Assembly: GCA_900549825.1 (NCBI GenBank)
Contig: URQB01000002.1
Coordinates: 1 to 64,000, forward strand
Length of the DNA: 64,000 nucleotides
Source of the DNA: an uncultured Oscillospiraceae bacterium
Lineage (GTDB): Bacteria > Bacillota > Clostridia > Oscillospirales > Acutalibacteraceae
Direction: 5' to 3'
Shown: positions 25,940 to 35,037 of the stretch, piece after piece
Numbering within the stretch: the stretch's first letter is position 1
How the letters are laid out: every line of letters starts with the position of its first letter
The notes under the pieces: generated by a model
The model's input: the letters and a program-made list of their open reading frames with translations, nothing else
The model's database searches: none
Told to the model about the DNA's origin: nothing
Translations under genes and position numbers: made by a program

Positions 25940-28210
25940 TTATTCTGCCCCTTTCAGGGCTTCGACCATATCAATCTTCTTATTCTTTCGCGCAACCATC
26001 CAACCCACAATCAGGGATACACCGAAGGTCAGCAGAATGCTTACAGAATAGGTCAGTACGCCAAGGGTCAGGCTGAGTTCGTATTCGCTGACGAGTGCGG
26101 TAATCAGAATATACAGTATTCCAACACCGCCGGGAAGCCCGATCAGTACACCGATCACCGTCAGCCATATATTCTGGCTGATGAGCAGCTCGCCGATAGC
26201 TTTGTCACGGAAGCCAAGCAACTTCAGCGTGGCGAGCTCTCTGCGGCGTTCCACATAACTCATTACGCCAAGATTATACAGCACTACAATACCAAGAACG
26301 ACAGCGGCTATCACAAGCACGGCGATCATCACATTCATAATATCCATAAAGGTGCCGTAGCTCGCCATAATGGTGCCCTTTTCCTGTTTGCCCGAGATCA
26401 TAGACGAACTTTCAATATCGTCCGAATCGGTATCTGTATAGACCGAGCCGATATGATATTCCACGCCTACGCTTTCTGCATAGGTGTCGGTCATAATAAT
26501 GCTTTCTGTAACAAGGGAACGGAAATATCCCACAACCTTAACTTTATAGGTTTCCTCACTGCCGTAGGGAGCAAACTCGATTGTATCTCCTATTTTTGCT
26601 GTATCTTTCAGGCGAAGGCAGAGATAGACACCGTCATCAGACAGTTCCATTAAGTCGTTATCTTCGCTCAAAAAGCGGATTTTATTGTTGTCGTTGTGAT
26701 AGATTTCAAGGGTAATCGTATTGCCTTCGTAGCTGATACCGGAGGAAGCCTGCCAATCGCCGCTCAATTTTTTCGCCAGAGCGATCGCATCTTCATTTTC
26801 GGCGGCTTCTGACAGATTCACCTTTGTGACATAATTGCTGATATCCTCGTCCAGCATACCGAGGAAATTCTGCATGGTGTCTTTCATCCCAAGACCACCG
26901 ACAAGGAGCAGCATACATCCGAATACGCCTACCAATGTCATTGCGGAACGGGCTTTGTGGCGGAGAATATCACGGATATTCCATTTTGTGCCGAAAGATA
27001 GCTTATCCCAAAACGGCAGTTTTTCAATCGCACTCTTTTTCATTGCTTTGGGTGTGTACGGACGGAGTGCGTCCGCCGCCGTGCCTTTCAGCATTTTTTT
27101 GACCGAGAAGTAACTGATAAGCGTTAAGAACAGAACGGTTACAAGGATAATGGGAATACAGAAGGACGGCATTACAAGTTCCCATTCGGGGAGGTCAAAA
27201 TAGGTTGCCATCATTCCGCTGGGGCTGATGATGATAGCGGCAATGCCATAACCAAGCACGATACCGAGCATCGTTCCCACAAGCCCGATAAACAGTCCGT
27301 AGGAGGTGTAATGGAAAAGTATCCTGTTATCACGGAAGCCAAGTGCTTTCAGTGTACCGATTTGCACCTTTTCATTGGCTGCAATACGGTGCATTGTCGT
27401 TACCATGGTTAAGATTGCGATGGCAAGGAACAGCACCGGCAGGATAGATCCCATTGTTTTGCCTTCTTCTGCTTCGCTCTGTGCCCCTGCGTAGGCAGTA
27501 TGTTCGCTTTTATCGGTCACAAGAATCGTTCTGCCGACAGCATCCTTGACTGCTTCTTCAAGGTCAGCCTTTTCCATATCAGAGATTACATTGATCTGTG
27601 GATAGAAATCCTTTCCGAGACAGTTTTTTAGCTTTTCGGGCGTTATGTAAGCAAAACCGAAAGATTCATAATCGGGCATCAGCTGGTTTTCATCAGCTAC
27701 GCAAATCATATTTTCACTGCTTTTGGCAAGACCGATAACCTCGCCGCTGATCTCGACGCCCTTATATACAAAGGTCAGCGTATCACCGGGAGCGATACCG
27801 TTTGCCTGCGCAAATTTATCTGAAAGCCAAATACCGTCTGAGGTTTCATCATACGCCGCACCGTCTGTTATGAGCATCGTAGATACGGTATCGTTTTCCG
27901 ACACATTTAGCAAAACGGATTTTTTTGTATTTTTTAGGCTGACATTGACGGCAAGGTATCTTGTGGCGGCCTCCACGCCGTCAATATCCTGTATGGCCTC
28001 GATATGATCTTCCGTAAATCCGGCTTCCGAATAAAGACGGAAATCAGCATAATTCGTTTGCTTAAAGAAATCGGAGGTATCTGTTTCAATGCTCTGCCAT
28101 TCAATGTTAAAACCGAGAAAGATACCGACTCCGATGGCGATCATAATGATCATGGATATAAACTGCGGTTTGTAGCTCCACGCAGTCCGGAACAGCTTTC
28201 TTATCAGCAT
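25940..28210 (-). CDS. FtsX-type ABC transporter permease
   Basis: This 756-residue permease has two FtsX-like modules. An N-terminal membrane anchor (SMIIMIAIGVGIFLGF) is followed by a large extracytoplasmic region. A three-helix bundle near residues 255-380 comes next, then a second anchor (SAMTLVGVFGCMLLLVGGLG), another soluble domain and a final bundle at about 630-750 with the RRRELATLKLLGFR coupling segment. Such MacB/LolCE-like permeases act in mechanotransmission or export of peptides, lipids or drugs. The ATPase gene sits three bases upstream. Codon use is more AT-rich than in the flanking chromosome. Cargo is unknown. Confidence 0.9.
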   Translation of the reverse strand: MLIRKLFRTAWSYKPQFISMIIMIAIGVGIFLGFNIEWQSIETDTSDFFKQTNYADFRLYSEAGFTEDHIEAIQDIDGVEAATRYLAVNVSLKNTKKSVLLNVSENDTVSTMLITDGAAYDETSDGIWLSDKFAQANGIAPGDTLTFVYKGVEISGEVIGLAKSSENMICVADENQLMPDYESFGFAYITPEKLKNCLGKDFYPQINVISDMEKADLEEAVKDAVGRTILVTDKSEHTAYAGAQSEAEEGKTMGSILPVLFLAIAILTMVTTMHRIAANEKVQIGTLKALGFRDNRILFHYTSYGLFIGLVGTMLGIVLGYGIAAIIISPSGMMATYFDLPEWELVMPSFCIPIILVTVLFLTLISYFSVKKMLKGTAADALRPYTPKAMKKSAIEKLPFWDKLSFGTKWNIRDILRHKARSAMTLVGVFGCMLLLVGGLGMKDTMQNFLGMLDEDISNYVTKVNLSEAAENEDAIALAKKLSGDWQASSGISYEGNTITLEIYHNDNNKIRFLSEDNDLMELSDDGVYLCLRLKDTAKIGDTIEFAPYGSEETYKVKVVGYFRSLVTESIIMTDTYAESVGVEYHIGSVYTDTDSDDIESSSMISGKQEKGTIMASYGTFMDIMNVMIAVLVIAAVVLGIVVLYNLGVMSYVERRRELATLKLLGFRDKAIGELLISQNIWLTVIGVLIGLPGGVGILYILITALVSEYELSLTLGVLTYSVSILLTFGVSLIVGWMVARKNKKIDMVEALKGAE

Positions 28211-28213
28211 ACC

Positions 28214-28915
28214 TTACCACTCCACTTCATCGGCACTCATCGGTGCGGGCTGTTCCTCTAAGGATTTGATTTTACCATTCTTTACACGGATCACGATGTC
28301 CGCCATTTTCGAAATGTTCTGATTATGAGTTACGATAACGATCGTCTTGCCGTAGTTCTTTGCCATTGAAAGGAGGAGTTTTAAAACCAATACACCCGTT
28401 TCTGAATCCAGCGCTCCGGTCGGTTCATCACAAAGCAGGATTTTCGGGTTTTTAGCAAGCGCTCTTGCGATGGATACTCTTTGCTGCTCACCGCCTGAAA
28501 GCTCGGAGGGAAAGTTGTGCAAATGGTCGGAAAGTTCGACTTCTGCAATCATTTTCTTTGGATTCAGGGCATTTTTCGAAATTTCTTTCACAAGAGCTAC
28601 ATTTTCATAGACTGTCAGCGTGGGAACAAGATTATAAAACTGAAACACGAACCCCACGGTTGACGCACGGTAATCCGCAAGCTCGTTATTTGTGAGTGTG
28701 GAAATATCCTTGCCGTTTACTCGGATCGTTCCGCTGGTAGGGCTGTCAAGCCCACCGAGCATATTGAGGAGCGTGCTCTTTCCTGCGCCGCTGGGGCCGA
28801 GAATCACGATAAACTTTCCCTCATCCAAAGTAAAATTTACGCCGTCAAGCGCTTTCAGTTCGTGATCGCCTGCGGTATATACACGGGTTACATCTTTAAA
28901 TTCTACGATTGCCAT
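28214..28915 (-). CDS. ABC transporter ATP-binding protein (MacB/LolD type)
   Basis: This 233-residue ATPase has Walker A GPSGAGKST (40-48), signature LSGGEQQR and Walker B LLCDEPTGALD, all intact, and the FQFYNLVPTLTV Q-loop typical of the MacB/LolD group. It would energise the neighbouring FtsX-type permease, whose start lies three bases beyond its stop. The HMA-domain gene precedes it by 15 bp, so one transcript probably carries all three. Confidence 0.93.
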   Translation of the reverse strand: MAIVEFKDVTRVYTAGDHELKALDGVNFTLDEGKFIVILGPSGAGKSTLLNMLGGLDSPTSGTIRVNGKDISTLTNNELADYRASTVGFVFQFYNLVPTLTVYENVALVKEISKNALNPKKMIAEVELSDHLHNFPSELSGGEQQRVSIARALAKNPKILLCDEPTGALDSETGVLVLKLLLSMAKNYGKTIVIVTHNQNISKMADIVIRVKNGKIKSLEEQPAPMSADEVEW

Positions 28916-28930
28916 ACCGTTTTCCTCCGT

Positions 28931-29185
28931 TTACTTTTTGAACAGTGAAAAACCTTTCTTTTCATAAGGTTCGGTATGAATACCGAGCACCTGATATCCC
29001 GTTTGCTCAATGACAGTTTTTAATTCGTTATCATCAATGGGAAGTTCTGCAATGATCTGAGTTTTTCTCTTACTGTGTGAGGATTCTACTTTTTTAACGG
29101 GAAAGGCTGCTCTTATCGCATCATTGATGTGAGCCTCACACATTCCGCAGGCCATACCTTCGATGTCCAATGTTATTTTCAGCAT
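28931..29185 (-). CDS. Heavy-metal-associated (HMA) domain protein
   Basis: This 84-residue single-domain protein has the metal-binding motif GMACGMCEAHIN, with Cys13 and Cys16, and a betaalphabeta-betaalphabeta pattern like CopZ-type chaperones. The C-terminal tail KKGFSLFKK is basic. Function would be metal binding or delivery; the extra Gly-Met between the cysteines is common in this group. The ATG at 29185 follows GTGGAGG by eight bases. It is first in the operon with the ABC exporter, behind two DtxR-like palindromes, so metal-dependent control is likely. Confidence 0.85.
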   Translation of the reverse strand: MLKITLDIEGMACGMCEAHINDAIRAAFPVKKVESSHSKRKTQIIAELPIDDNELKTVIEQTGYQVLGIHTEPYEKKGFSLFKK

Positions 29186-29207
29186 GATAAACGCCTCCAC
29201 ATATTTA

Positions 29208-29311
29208 GTTAGCGTAAGCTAACCAATTGCTCTAAATAATGCAGCATCCTTTAAGTTAGATGCTGCTAACTTGGCTGATTATATTATTATATGTTTTTTT
29301 TGTATTGTCAA
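29208..29311 (-). promoter_or_regulatory. Promoter with two DtxR-like operators upstream of the HMA-ABC operon
   Basis: A perfect TTGACA -35 lies at 29306-29311 (minus strand), with AT-rich -10 candidates about 17-19 bases downstream. Two palindromes follow: AAGTTAG-N6-CTAACTT (29253-29272) and GTTAGC-N4-GCTAAC (29208-29223), the latter flanked by TTA and CAA. TTAG/CTAA half-sites resemble DtxR/IdeR iron boxes. Their placement downstream of the promoter fits repression by a metal-loaded regulator. Confidence 0.6.
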
Positions 29312-29474
29312 GGCGTACAGCGGAGAATTTGTAAAGAATTCTATATTTTTTACAGCAAACAAGCGGCAAGGATTTACCCATGTGATTCCGCTGTCTCCTT
29401 CGTGATATAATAACCTCACGAAACACTTGCAAAATCAAATCTTTACGGTTAGAGGGAAGTAATTTCAGATTAGG

Positions 29475-29505
29475 CGGTATAGCCCCGATTACATGGGCTG
29501 TACCG
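29475..29505. terminator. Hairpin between the recombinase gene and the metal operon region
   Basis: CGGTATAGCCC and GGGCTGTACCG pair over 11 bp with one wobble around a nine-base loop. TTTT follows on the plus strand. It lies directly beyond the minus-strand recombinase stop and could act for that gene. Confidence 0.6.
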
Positions 29506-29518
29506 TCTTTTCGAGTTT

Positions 29519-31156
29519 CTATGCGCCTTGCCGTTTGGATTGCGTGGCAGAAAGGAAATTGATTTCCCCTACAAAGTTGAAAACAATATCCACTTTCTGT
29601 ACCCGCTTCCCGTCCACTTTTTCCGGCGCATGGACTATGATTTTCTTGATAAATTCATTCACGATTGCGGGGGTAAGTTCCTTTATCCCCACATACTTAC
29701 GGATAATTGCGGAAAAGCTGTCAAAGTCGCTCTTGTTCTGTTCGTAGGTATCGACTTCCTGCTGGTCTGCCTTGACCTTTTCTTCCAGTTCCCGCTGTTC
29801 CGCTTCATACTCTGCGGACAGTTTCAAAAACCTGTCGTGGCTGATTGTGCCGCTGATGTCGTCCTCATAAATCCGCTTGAAGATACGGTCAAGTTCCGCT
29901 ATCCGTTTTCTCGCCTGTCCGACTTCCCGCTTCCTGCGTTTCATTTCCTTTTCCGTTTCAGCAGAGCGTTGTGCGTACATCATTTCCTTAAATGCTATGA
30001 TGTCATCAAAGAAAAGGGCGGTCACGTCAAATATCCTGCTCCATACTATCTGCTTCAATACTTCTTCGCGGATAAAATGAGCCGTACAACTTCCCGTATT
30101 GCTCTTGTACTTTGCACAGCGGTAATGGTCTTGTGAACCGTTAAAACTCTTGCAAGTGGCGAAATGTAGCTTGCTTCCACAGTCTGCACAATATACCAAG
30201 CCGGAAAACAATCCCTGTCTGTCCGCTTTTGTGGGGCGGCGTTTGTTTGCCCTTAGTTCCTGCACCCGTTCAAAAACAGCGTCCTCTACAATCGCTTCAT
30301 GGGTATTGAAAAAGATAGCCTGCTGTTCCTTTGTGGTTGGAATCCGCTTTTTCAGCTTGTGGGATTTGGAATAGCTTTTGAAGTTCACCGTATGCCCGCA
30401 GTAGTCCATACGCTCCAAAATACCGACAATGGTACTATCCCTCCAGTCATAGGGATTTTCGGGAAGTGCTTTCCCCTTTTTCTTTGCGTAGTGGGCTTTG
30501 ACAGTCAGCACCTTATCTTCTTTGAGGATTTTTGCTATCTGCATAGGGCCTTTTCCGGCGATACATAAATCAAAAATCCGTTTCACCACAGTGGCGGCTT
30601 CCTCGTCTACAATCCATTGTTTTTTGTCGGTAGGGCTTACAATGTAGCCGTAGGGCGGCTTTGTCAGATGTTCCCCTGCCTGTCCTTGCGCCCGTTTGAT
30701 TGCCCGTACCTTTTTGCTTGTATCTTTGGCATAAAAATCGTTGAAAAGGTTACGGAACGGGGTAAAATCGTTGTCGCCTTTTGCGCTGTCCACACCGTCA
30801 TTGATTGCGATATAGCGCACATCACGCTCCACGAAAAAGATTTCCGTATAGTAGCCGACTTTCAGATAATCGCGCCCTAACCTTGACATATCCTTGACAA
30901 TGACCGTCGCCACGTTTCCGGCTTCAATCTCTGCAATCATGCGGTTAAAATTTGGTCTGTCAAACGTCACACCCGATACGCCGTCGTCAATGAAGAAAAC
31001 GGGATTGGAAAAGCCGTTGTCCGCCGCATATTTGGAGAGGATTGCTTTCTGGTTCACAATGCTGTTGCTGTCGCCCTCTAACGTATCTTCCTGTGAAAGA
31101 CGGGCGTATAATGCTGTTATCTGTTCGGGCTTATATGTATTCGTATTTGCTGTCAT
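29519..31156 (-). CDS. Large serine recombinase (mobile-element integrase)
   Basis: This is a 545-residue site-specific recombinase of the type that excises and inserts clostridial conjugative and mobilisable transposons. The N-terminal resolvase domain has YARLSQED, with Ser21 as the probable nucleophile, and KDMSRLGRDYLKVG. The recombinase domain follows (PPYGYIVSPTDKKQW). Next come a zinc-ribbon (YCADCGSKLHF with a later RCAKY), a coiled-coil stretch rich in Lys/Glu/Arg (about 390-475) and a terminal DUF4368-like region. The ATG at 31156 has AGGAGG nine bases upstream. It appears intact. Confidence 0.93.
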   Translation of the reverse strand: MTANTNTYKPEQITALYARLSQEDTLEGDSNSIVNQKAILSKYAADNGFSNPVFFIDDGVSGVTFDRPNFNRMIAEIEAGNVATVIVKDMSRLGRDYLKVGYYTEIFFVERDVRYIAINDGVDSAKGDNDFTPFRNLFNDFYAKDTSKKVRAIKRAQGQAGEHLTKPPYGYIVSPTDKKQWIVDEEAATVVKRIFDLCIAGKGPMQIAKILKEDKVLTVKAHYAKKKGKALPENPYDWRDSTIVGILERMDYCGHTVNFKSYSKSHKLKKRIPTTKEQQAIFFNTHEAIVEDAVFERVQELRANKRRPTKADRQGLFSGLVYCADCGSKLHFATCKSFNGSQDHYRCAKYKSNTGSCTAHFIREEVLKQIVWSRIFDVTALFFDDIIAFKEMMYAQRSAETEKEMKRRKREVGQARKRIAELDRIFKRIYEDDISGTISHDRFLKLSAEYEAEQRELEEKVKADQQEVDTYEQNKSDFDSFSAIIRKYVGIKELTPAIVNEFIKKIIVHAPEKVDGKRVQKVDIVFNFVGEINFLSATQSKRQGA

Positions 31157-31218
31157 GTGTTCATTCCTCCTGTAATGAACGCCCGACAAACAGAAGTGCT
31201 AATCCTATTATAGCGCAC

Positions 31219-31419
31219 TTATCCCTGTTTGTCATTGGGCGGTTTGACGGTTTCTGCTTTTATGAGCCGTACCATCTTGTCGCGGAGCCGTTCCGAGCCG
31301 CCGCAGGAGGTAGACACTTCATAGTAAGTGCCGCCGATTTTGTAGCAGACGGTTTCTTCTGTCGGCTTTCTCTTTTGTGGTACAAATTCACTGTCCTTGA
31401 TTTCCGGTTCCCATTCCAT
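31219..31419 (-). CDS. tnpW: Transposon-encoded TnpW family small protein
   Basis: This 66-residue protein ends in the TnpW pattern: CYKIGGTYYEVSTSCGGSERLRDKMVRLI, where YKIGGTYYEVS and the following amphipathic helix are diagnostic. Its biochemical role is unknown, but the family is found in Tn4451-type and related elements beside the serine recombinase gene, as here. GGAAGG precedes the ATG. It lies 62 bp before the recombinase gene on the same strand. Confidence 0.8.
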   Translation of the reverse strand: MEWEPEIKDSEFVPQKRKPTEETVCYKIGGTYYEVSTSCGGSERLRDKMVRLIKAETVKPPNDKQG

Positions 31420-31822
31420 TCTTTTCCCTTCCTTTCCGTATTTGCTAAGTGATAAGTTTCGGAGCAAGCATAGGAAAAGAGTACCCTTTTCCGTAAATCT
31501 GCCCGCCCGCGCTATAACTTGCCGGACAGATTTTGCTTGTTGGGAAGTATCCCAAACCCTCTTGAAAATCCTCTCACTACCTACAACACCGCACAGGGCG
31601 GTTTTGACGAAGTTTTGAGAAAAATTCTTCAAAAAGTTTTCCTTGTTTCTTAATACGGGGAAGTTTGGGAAATGCCAAATGTATCAAAAGAAAGTTCTAA
31701 AAATCTTTCCTATCGGAGTGGACTGTTGTATACTGGTAAATACTTGTCCTTAAAACCGCAAGATATATGAAAAGCGGAATGAAATATCCTGCTATAATGC
31801 AAAGAGAAAGGAGGAAGCTGCA
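31420..31822. other. Divergent regulatory stretch between tnpW and the AraC-type gene
   Basis: These 403 bp separate divergent genes. A perfect TATAAT (31793-31798) lies shortly before the plus-strand AraC-type gene, without a recognisable -35 box, which would fit activator-dependent transcription. The rest resembles mobile-element sequence; no further gene is supported. Confidence 0.5.
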
Positions 31823-32680
31823 ATGCCGGGGAATATCAAAAATGTAATGGCGGCAATCGACTATATCGAAAGCCACCTGCACGAAAAACTGGACTTGGAA
31901 ACAGTTGCGGGGGCTGTACATTATTCAAAATATCATTTACACCGAATATTCACAGGTACGGTAGGGCTGACAATCCACGACTATGTACAACGCCGCCAGT
32001 TGACCGAAGCCGCAAAACTGCTTGTACTTTCCGACAGACCAATCCTTGAAATTGCGCTTTCTGCCGGATATGAGAGCCAGCAGTCCTTTACGGATATTTT
32101 CAAAGCCATGTATAAAAAATCCCCTAACAGGTACAGGGAGGAAGAAAAATTTTATCCATTGCAGCTAAGATATGTCTTGAATGAAAATCCTACAAATTTA
32201 GAGGGAAAAGAATGGCAGGATAAAATCGTCTTTGCAACACAGGAGGACATACCCAAATGGATAGAACTGGTTCACCTTGTCATTGACGGGTTCCCGCATC
32301 TGGACGAGAAGCAATATCTTGAACAGTTGCAGGAGTATATCAAAAACAAGCGTGCATTGATTTTGAAAGACGCTGATACGGCAATCGGGATTATGGCGTT
32401 TAACGAGGTGACGGGGAGCATTGATTTCTTTGGGGTACACCCACAGTATCGGAAAAGAGGGATAGCGAAAGCATTTTGCGAAAAGGCATTGTATGAACTT
32501 GCACGTTCCGCACAGATTAGCGTGACGACTTTTCGGGAGGGCGACAAGGCAGACACAGGCTATCGGGAGGTATGGGGAAGTCTTGGCTTTGCCGAAGCGG
32601 AACTGTTAATTGAATTTGGCTATCCGACACAGCGGTTTATACTTCACAGAGAAAAATCGGAGGGCGAGGACAATGAGTGA
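31823..32680 (+). CDS. AraC-family regulator with C-terminal GNAT acetyltransferase domain
   Basis: This 285-residue fusion has an AraC DNA-binding domain at about residues 8-105, with two helix-turn-helix units (LETVAGAVHYSKYHLHRIF and ILEIALSAGYESQQSFTDIF), followed by a GNAT domain at about 135-270. The acetyl-CoA loop appears in GVHPQYRKRGIAKAF. Such fusions may sense or modify a small molecule. The gene overlaps the MATE exporter gene by eight bases, so it probably activates that exporter in response to its substrate. AAAGGAGG lies before the ATG. It is AT-richer than the core genome. Confidence 0.9.
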   Translation: MPGNIKNVMAAIDYIESHLHEKLDLETVAGAVHYSKYHLHRIFTGTVGLTIHDYVQRRQLTEAAKLLVLSDRPILEIALSAGYESQQSFTDIFKAMYKKSPNRYREEEKFYPLQLRYVLNENPTNLEGKEWQDKIVFATQEDIPKWIELVHLVIDGFPHLDEKQYLEQLQEYIKNKRALILKDADTAIGIMAFNEVTGSIDFFGVHPQYRKRGIAKAFCEKALYELARSAQISVTTFREGDKADTGYREVWGSLGFAEAELLIEFGYPTQRFILHREKSEGEDNE

Positions 32681-34007
32681 CCTAAATCCACTATCACAGG
32701 ACTTTACAATAAAATCGTTGCTGAAATTTGCATTTCCTACAATTTTGATGATGATATTCATGGGGCTGTATACAGTCGTTGACACAATTTTTGTAGCACG
32801 ACTTGTAGATACAAATGCACTTTCGGCATTGAATATTGTCTGCCCTGTTATCAATCTGATTGTCGGTCTTGGAACTATGCTTGCAACAGGAGGAAGTGCG
32901 ATTGTAGCCCGCAAAATGGGAGCAGGAGAACATACAAGGGCGGCACAGGATTTTACGCTGATTATTTCAGCGGGCATTTTGTTAGGTGTATTGATTGCAG
33001 TGTTGGGAACAGTTTTTATTGACAGGATTGTATGGGGACTTGGAGCAAGCAGTATTCTATTTCCATACTGTAAAGAATACCTTTTCATTCTACTGTTATT
33101 CACGCCTGCAAGTATCCTGCAAGTGCTTTTTCAAAATCTAATCGTAACAGCAGGACGCCCCGGAATGGGTATGGTGCTTGGCGTAAGTGCGGGAATCGCT
33201 AATATTTTACTGGACTATATTTTTATTGTGCCGCTTCACATGGGCATTAAGGGGGCGGCGTTTGGTACGGGCATTGGCTATATGATACCGGCGGTGATTG
33301 GATTGTGGTTCTTTTCCACAAAGAAAAACAGTCTGCATTTTAAGAAGCCAGTCATAGACTTTTCCGTATTGGCTGAAAGCTGTACCAATGGTTTTTCGGA
33401 AATGGTAAGTCAGGCGGCAACAGCGGTTACAACATTCCTTTTTAACCACATTATGATGAAACTGCTTGGAGAAAACGGGGTTGCGGCAATCACAATCATT
33501 ATCTATACACAGTTTTTATTGAGTGCCCTTTACATAGGTTTTTCTATGGGAGTAGCCCCTGTTATCAGCTATAACTATGGGAAGCAGGACGAAAAACAGC
33601 TAAAAAATGTATTTTCAATTTGTATGCAATTTATTGTCTTTGTTTCGGTCACTGTTTTTGTAATAGCATTTATTTTTGGTTCGCCATTGGTTCGTGTTTT
33701 TGCAGAAAAGGGAACTCCTGTTTACGAAATTGCGCGAAACGGATTTTTGATTTTCCCATTCAGTTTTCTGTTTTGTGGACTGAATATTTTTACCTCTGCC
33801 ACATTTACAGCATTATCAAACGGGAAGTTGTCAGCAATTTTATCATTCCTGCGGACTTTTGGACTGATTACAGTGCTGTTGCTTATATTGCCTAATCTTT
33901 TGGGCGTAACGGGGGTATGGCTTGCAGTACCGATAGCAGAGTTAACCACTATGATTATAGCACTGGTTTTTCTTCATCAGAACAGAGAGAAGTATCACTA
34001 TGCATAA
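32673..34007 (+). CDS. MATE family multidrug efflux transporter
   Basis: This 444-residue polytopic membrane protein has about 12 helices in two halves. The N-terminal half contains GLYTVVDTIFVARLVDT and TGGSAIVARKMGAG, typical of the MATE family, and the second half contains GFSMGVAPVISYNYG. It should export cationic drugs or metabolites using a Na+ or H+ gradient. The start overlaps the AraC-GNAT gene, implying coupled translation. It is probable cargo of the surrounding mobile element. Confidence 0.93.
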   Translation: MSDLNPLSQDFTIKSLLKFAFPTILMMIFMGLYTVVDTIFVARLVDTNALSALNIVCPVINLIVGLGTMLATGGSAIVARKMGAGEHTRAAQDFTLIISAGILLGVLIAVLGTVFIDRIVWGLGASSILFPYCKEYLFILLLFTPASILQVLFQNLIVTAGRPGMGMVLGVSAGIANILLDYIFIVPLHMGIKGAAFGTGIGYMIPAVIGLWFFSTKKNSLHFKKPVIDFSVLAESCTNGFSEMVSQAATAVTTFLFNHIMMKLLGENGVAAITIIIYTQFLLSALYIGFSMGVAPVISYNYGKQDEKQLKNVFSICMQFIVFVSVTVFVIAFIFGSPLVRVFAEKGTPVYEIARNGFLIFPFSFLFCGLNIFTSATFTALSNGKLSAILSFLRTFGLITVLLLILPNLLGVTGVWLAVPIAELTTMIIALVFLHQNREKYHYA

Positions 34008-34398
34008 AAAGAAATTTATCATGCCGTCCGGCGGTTAATAAAAAAACCGTTGTGTGGCGGCAAAATCATCATGCGCCAAAACAGAATACAAGCGGCTAAA
34101 CGGCGGTTTTGAAATAACAATCAAAGCCGCCGTTTTTATGTGGCAGAAAAGTTTTCATAGATATGGCGGTATTGTGAGGTACTGCTATGTCTGTTTTTTA
34201 TTTCATGGGTAGTTTTTGCTATGGCGAATTATCAAAAAAATCCTGTCTTGTGGAACGGGATATTCTGCCTATGAGTATGAACACACATATCATTTAGTAT
34301 GTCTTAATAACTCACATTACTCAAAAACTCATGCGCTTTCTGCTGTATGGGGTTTTGTTGTAATAGCCCCCTACTGGGAAGAAAGGGGGTGAGAGAAA
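34008..34398. other. Intergenic stretch with one terminator
   Basis: These 391 bp contain the terminator at 34098-34137 and otherwise no gene that can be supported. The region just before 34399 has GAAAGGGGGTGAGAGAAA, the ribosome binding site of the sigma-factor gene. Confidence 0.6.
34098..34137 (+). terminator. Intrinsic terminator of the AraC-GNAT/MATE pair
   Basis: AAACGGCGGTTTTGA pairs with TCAAAGCCGCCGTTT (one wobble) around an eight-base loop, followed by further T residues. Confidence 0.8.
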
Positions 34399-34839
34399 AT
34401 GAGATATTCTGAACAGTTCATGGAGCATATCGAATATGCGTTCAATGCGTTCTGCAAGATTGTTCTGCGCCATGAAGCAATCAACGCATGGCGGGATTTG
34501 AAGCGGAAAGAAGAACGGGAAATATCCCTCGACTATCTGATGTCAGAACGATATTTTGAACCGTCTGCTATGGACAGCTATTTTGAAAGACAGGAGAAGC
34601 CGACTGTATTTCTTGTGTTGGGAAAAGAAGTTATCGTTGATGATGAACAGTTAGCAATGGCATTATCAAAATTGCCGAAATTAAGGCGGGAAGTCCTGTT
34701 GCTTTATTACTTCGTTGGTTATCATGACGAAGCAATCGGCAGACTGTACGGGCGTTGCAGAAGTACAATAAACAGTCGGAGAAATGTTGCACTGAAACAG
34801 TTACGAAAAGAATGGGAGAGATTGGGGCATGAGGAATAA
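34399..34839 (+). CDS. Conjugative-transposon-type sigma-70 region 4 protein
   Basis: This 146-residue protein belongs to the small sigma-like factors carried by Tn916/Tn1549-type elements. The N-terminal segment YSEQFMEHIEYAFNAFCKIVLRHEA is characteristic. The C-terminal region 4 helix-turn-helix is LPKLRREVLLLYYFVGYHDEAIG followed by STINSRRNVALKQL. It would control element gene expression. The following HTH gene overlaps it by 11 bp. A strong purine-rich ribosome binding site precedes the ATG. Confidence 0.88.
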   Translation: MRYSEQFMEHIEYAFNAFCKIVLRHEAINAWRDLKRKEEREISLDYLMSERYFEPSAMDSYFERQEKPTVFLVLGKEVIVDDEQLAMALSKLPKLRREVLLLYYFVGYHDEAIGRLYGRCRSTINSRRNVALKQLRKEWERLGHEE

Positions 34840-35032
34840 AAAGCTGATACCTTTTGAGGTAATCCAAAAAGCTGTTGCCGGAGAGCCGGAAGCGGTAGAC
34901 GCAGTATTGCGGCACTACACTGCACACATCAAATATTTGTCTATGTATAAGGGGCATATCAATGACGACACACAGGACAGGCTAAAGGCTAAACTGGTTG
35001 AAGCCATATTGAAATTCCGCTTCGACCGATAG
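34829..35032 (+). CDS. Helix-turn-helix protein of conjugative-transposon type
   Basis: This 67-residue protein is typical of the short HTH partner encoded behind the sigma-like gene in Tn916-like elements. The core LIPFEVIQKAVAGEPEAVDAVLRHYTAHIKYLS and the C-terminal LKAKLVEAILKFRFDR match that group. It probably helps regulate element transfer or excision genes, which are missing here except for the recombinase. It overlaps the sigma gene and is followed by a stack of hairpins. Confidence 0.85.
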   Translation: MRNKKLIPFEVIQKAVAGEPEAVDAVLRHYTAHIKYLSMYKGHINDDTQDRLKAKLVEAILKFRFDR

Positions 35033-35037
35033 GAAGT

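Noticed and set aside
31420..31632. Extension of tnpW upstream to 31632
   Set aside because: The TnpW-like part starts at 31419 with its own ribosome binding site; the extension lacks family similarity.
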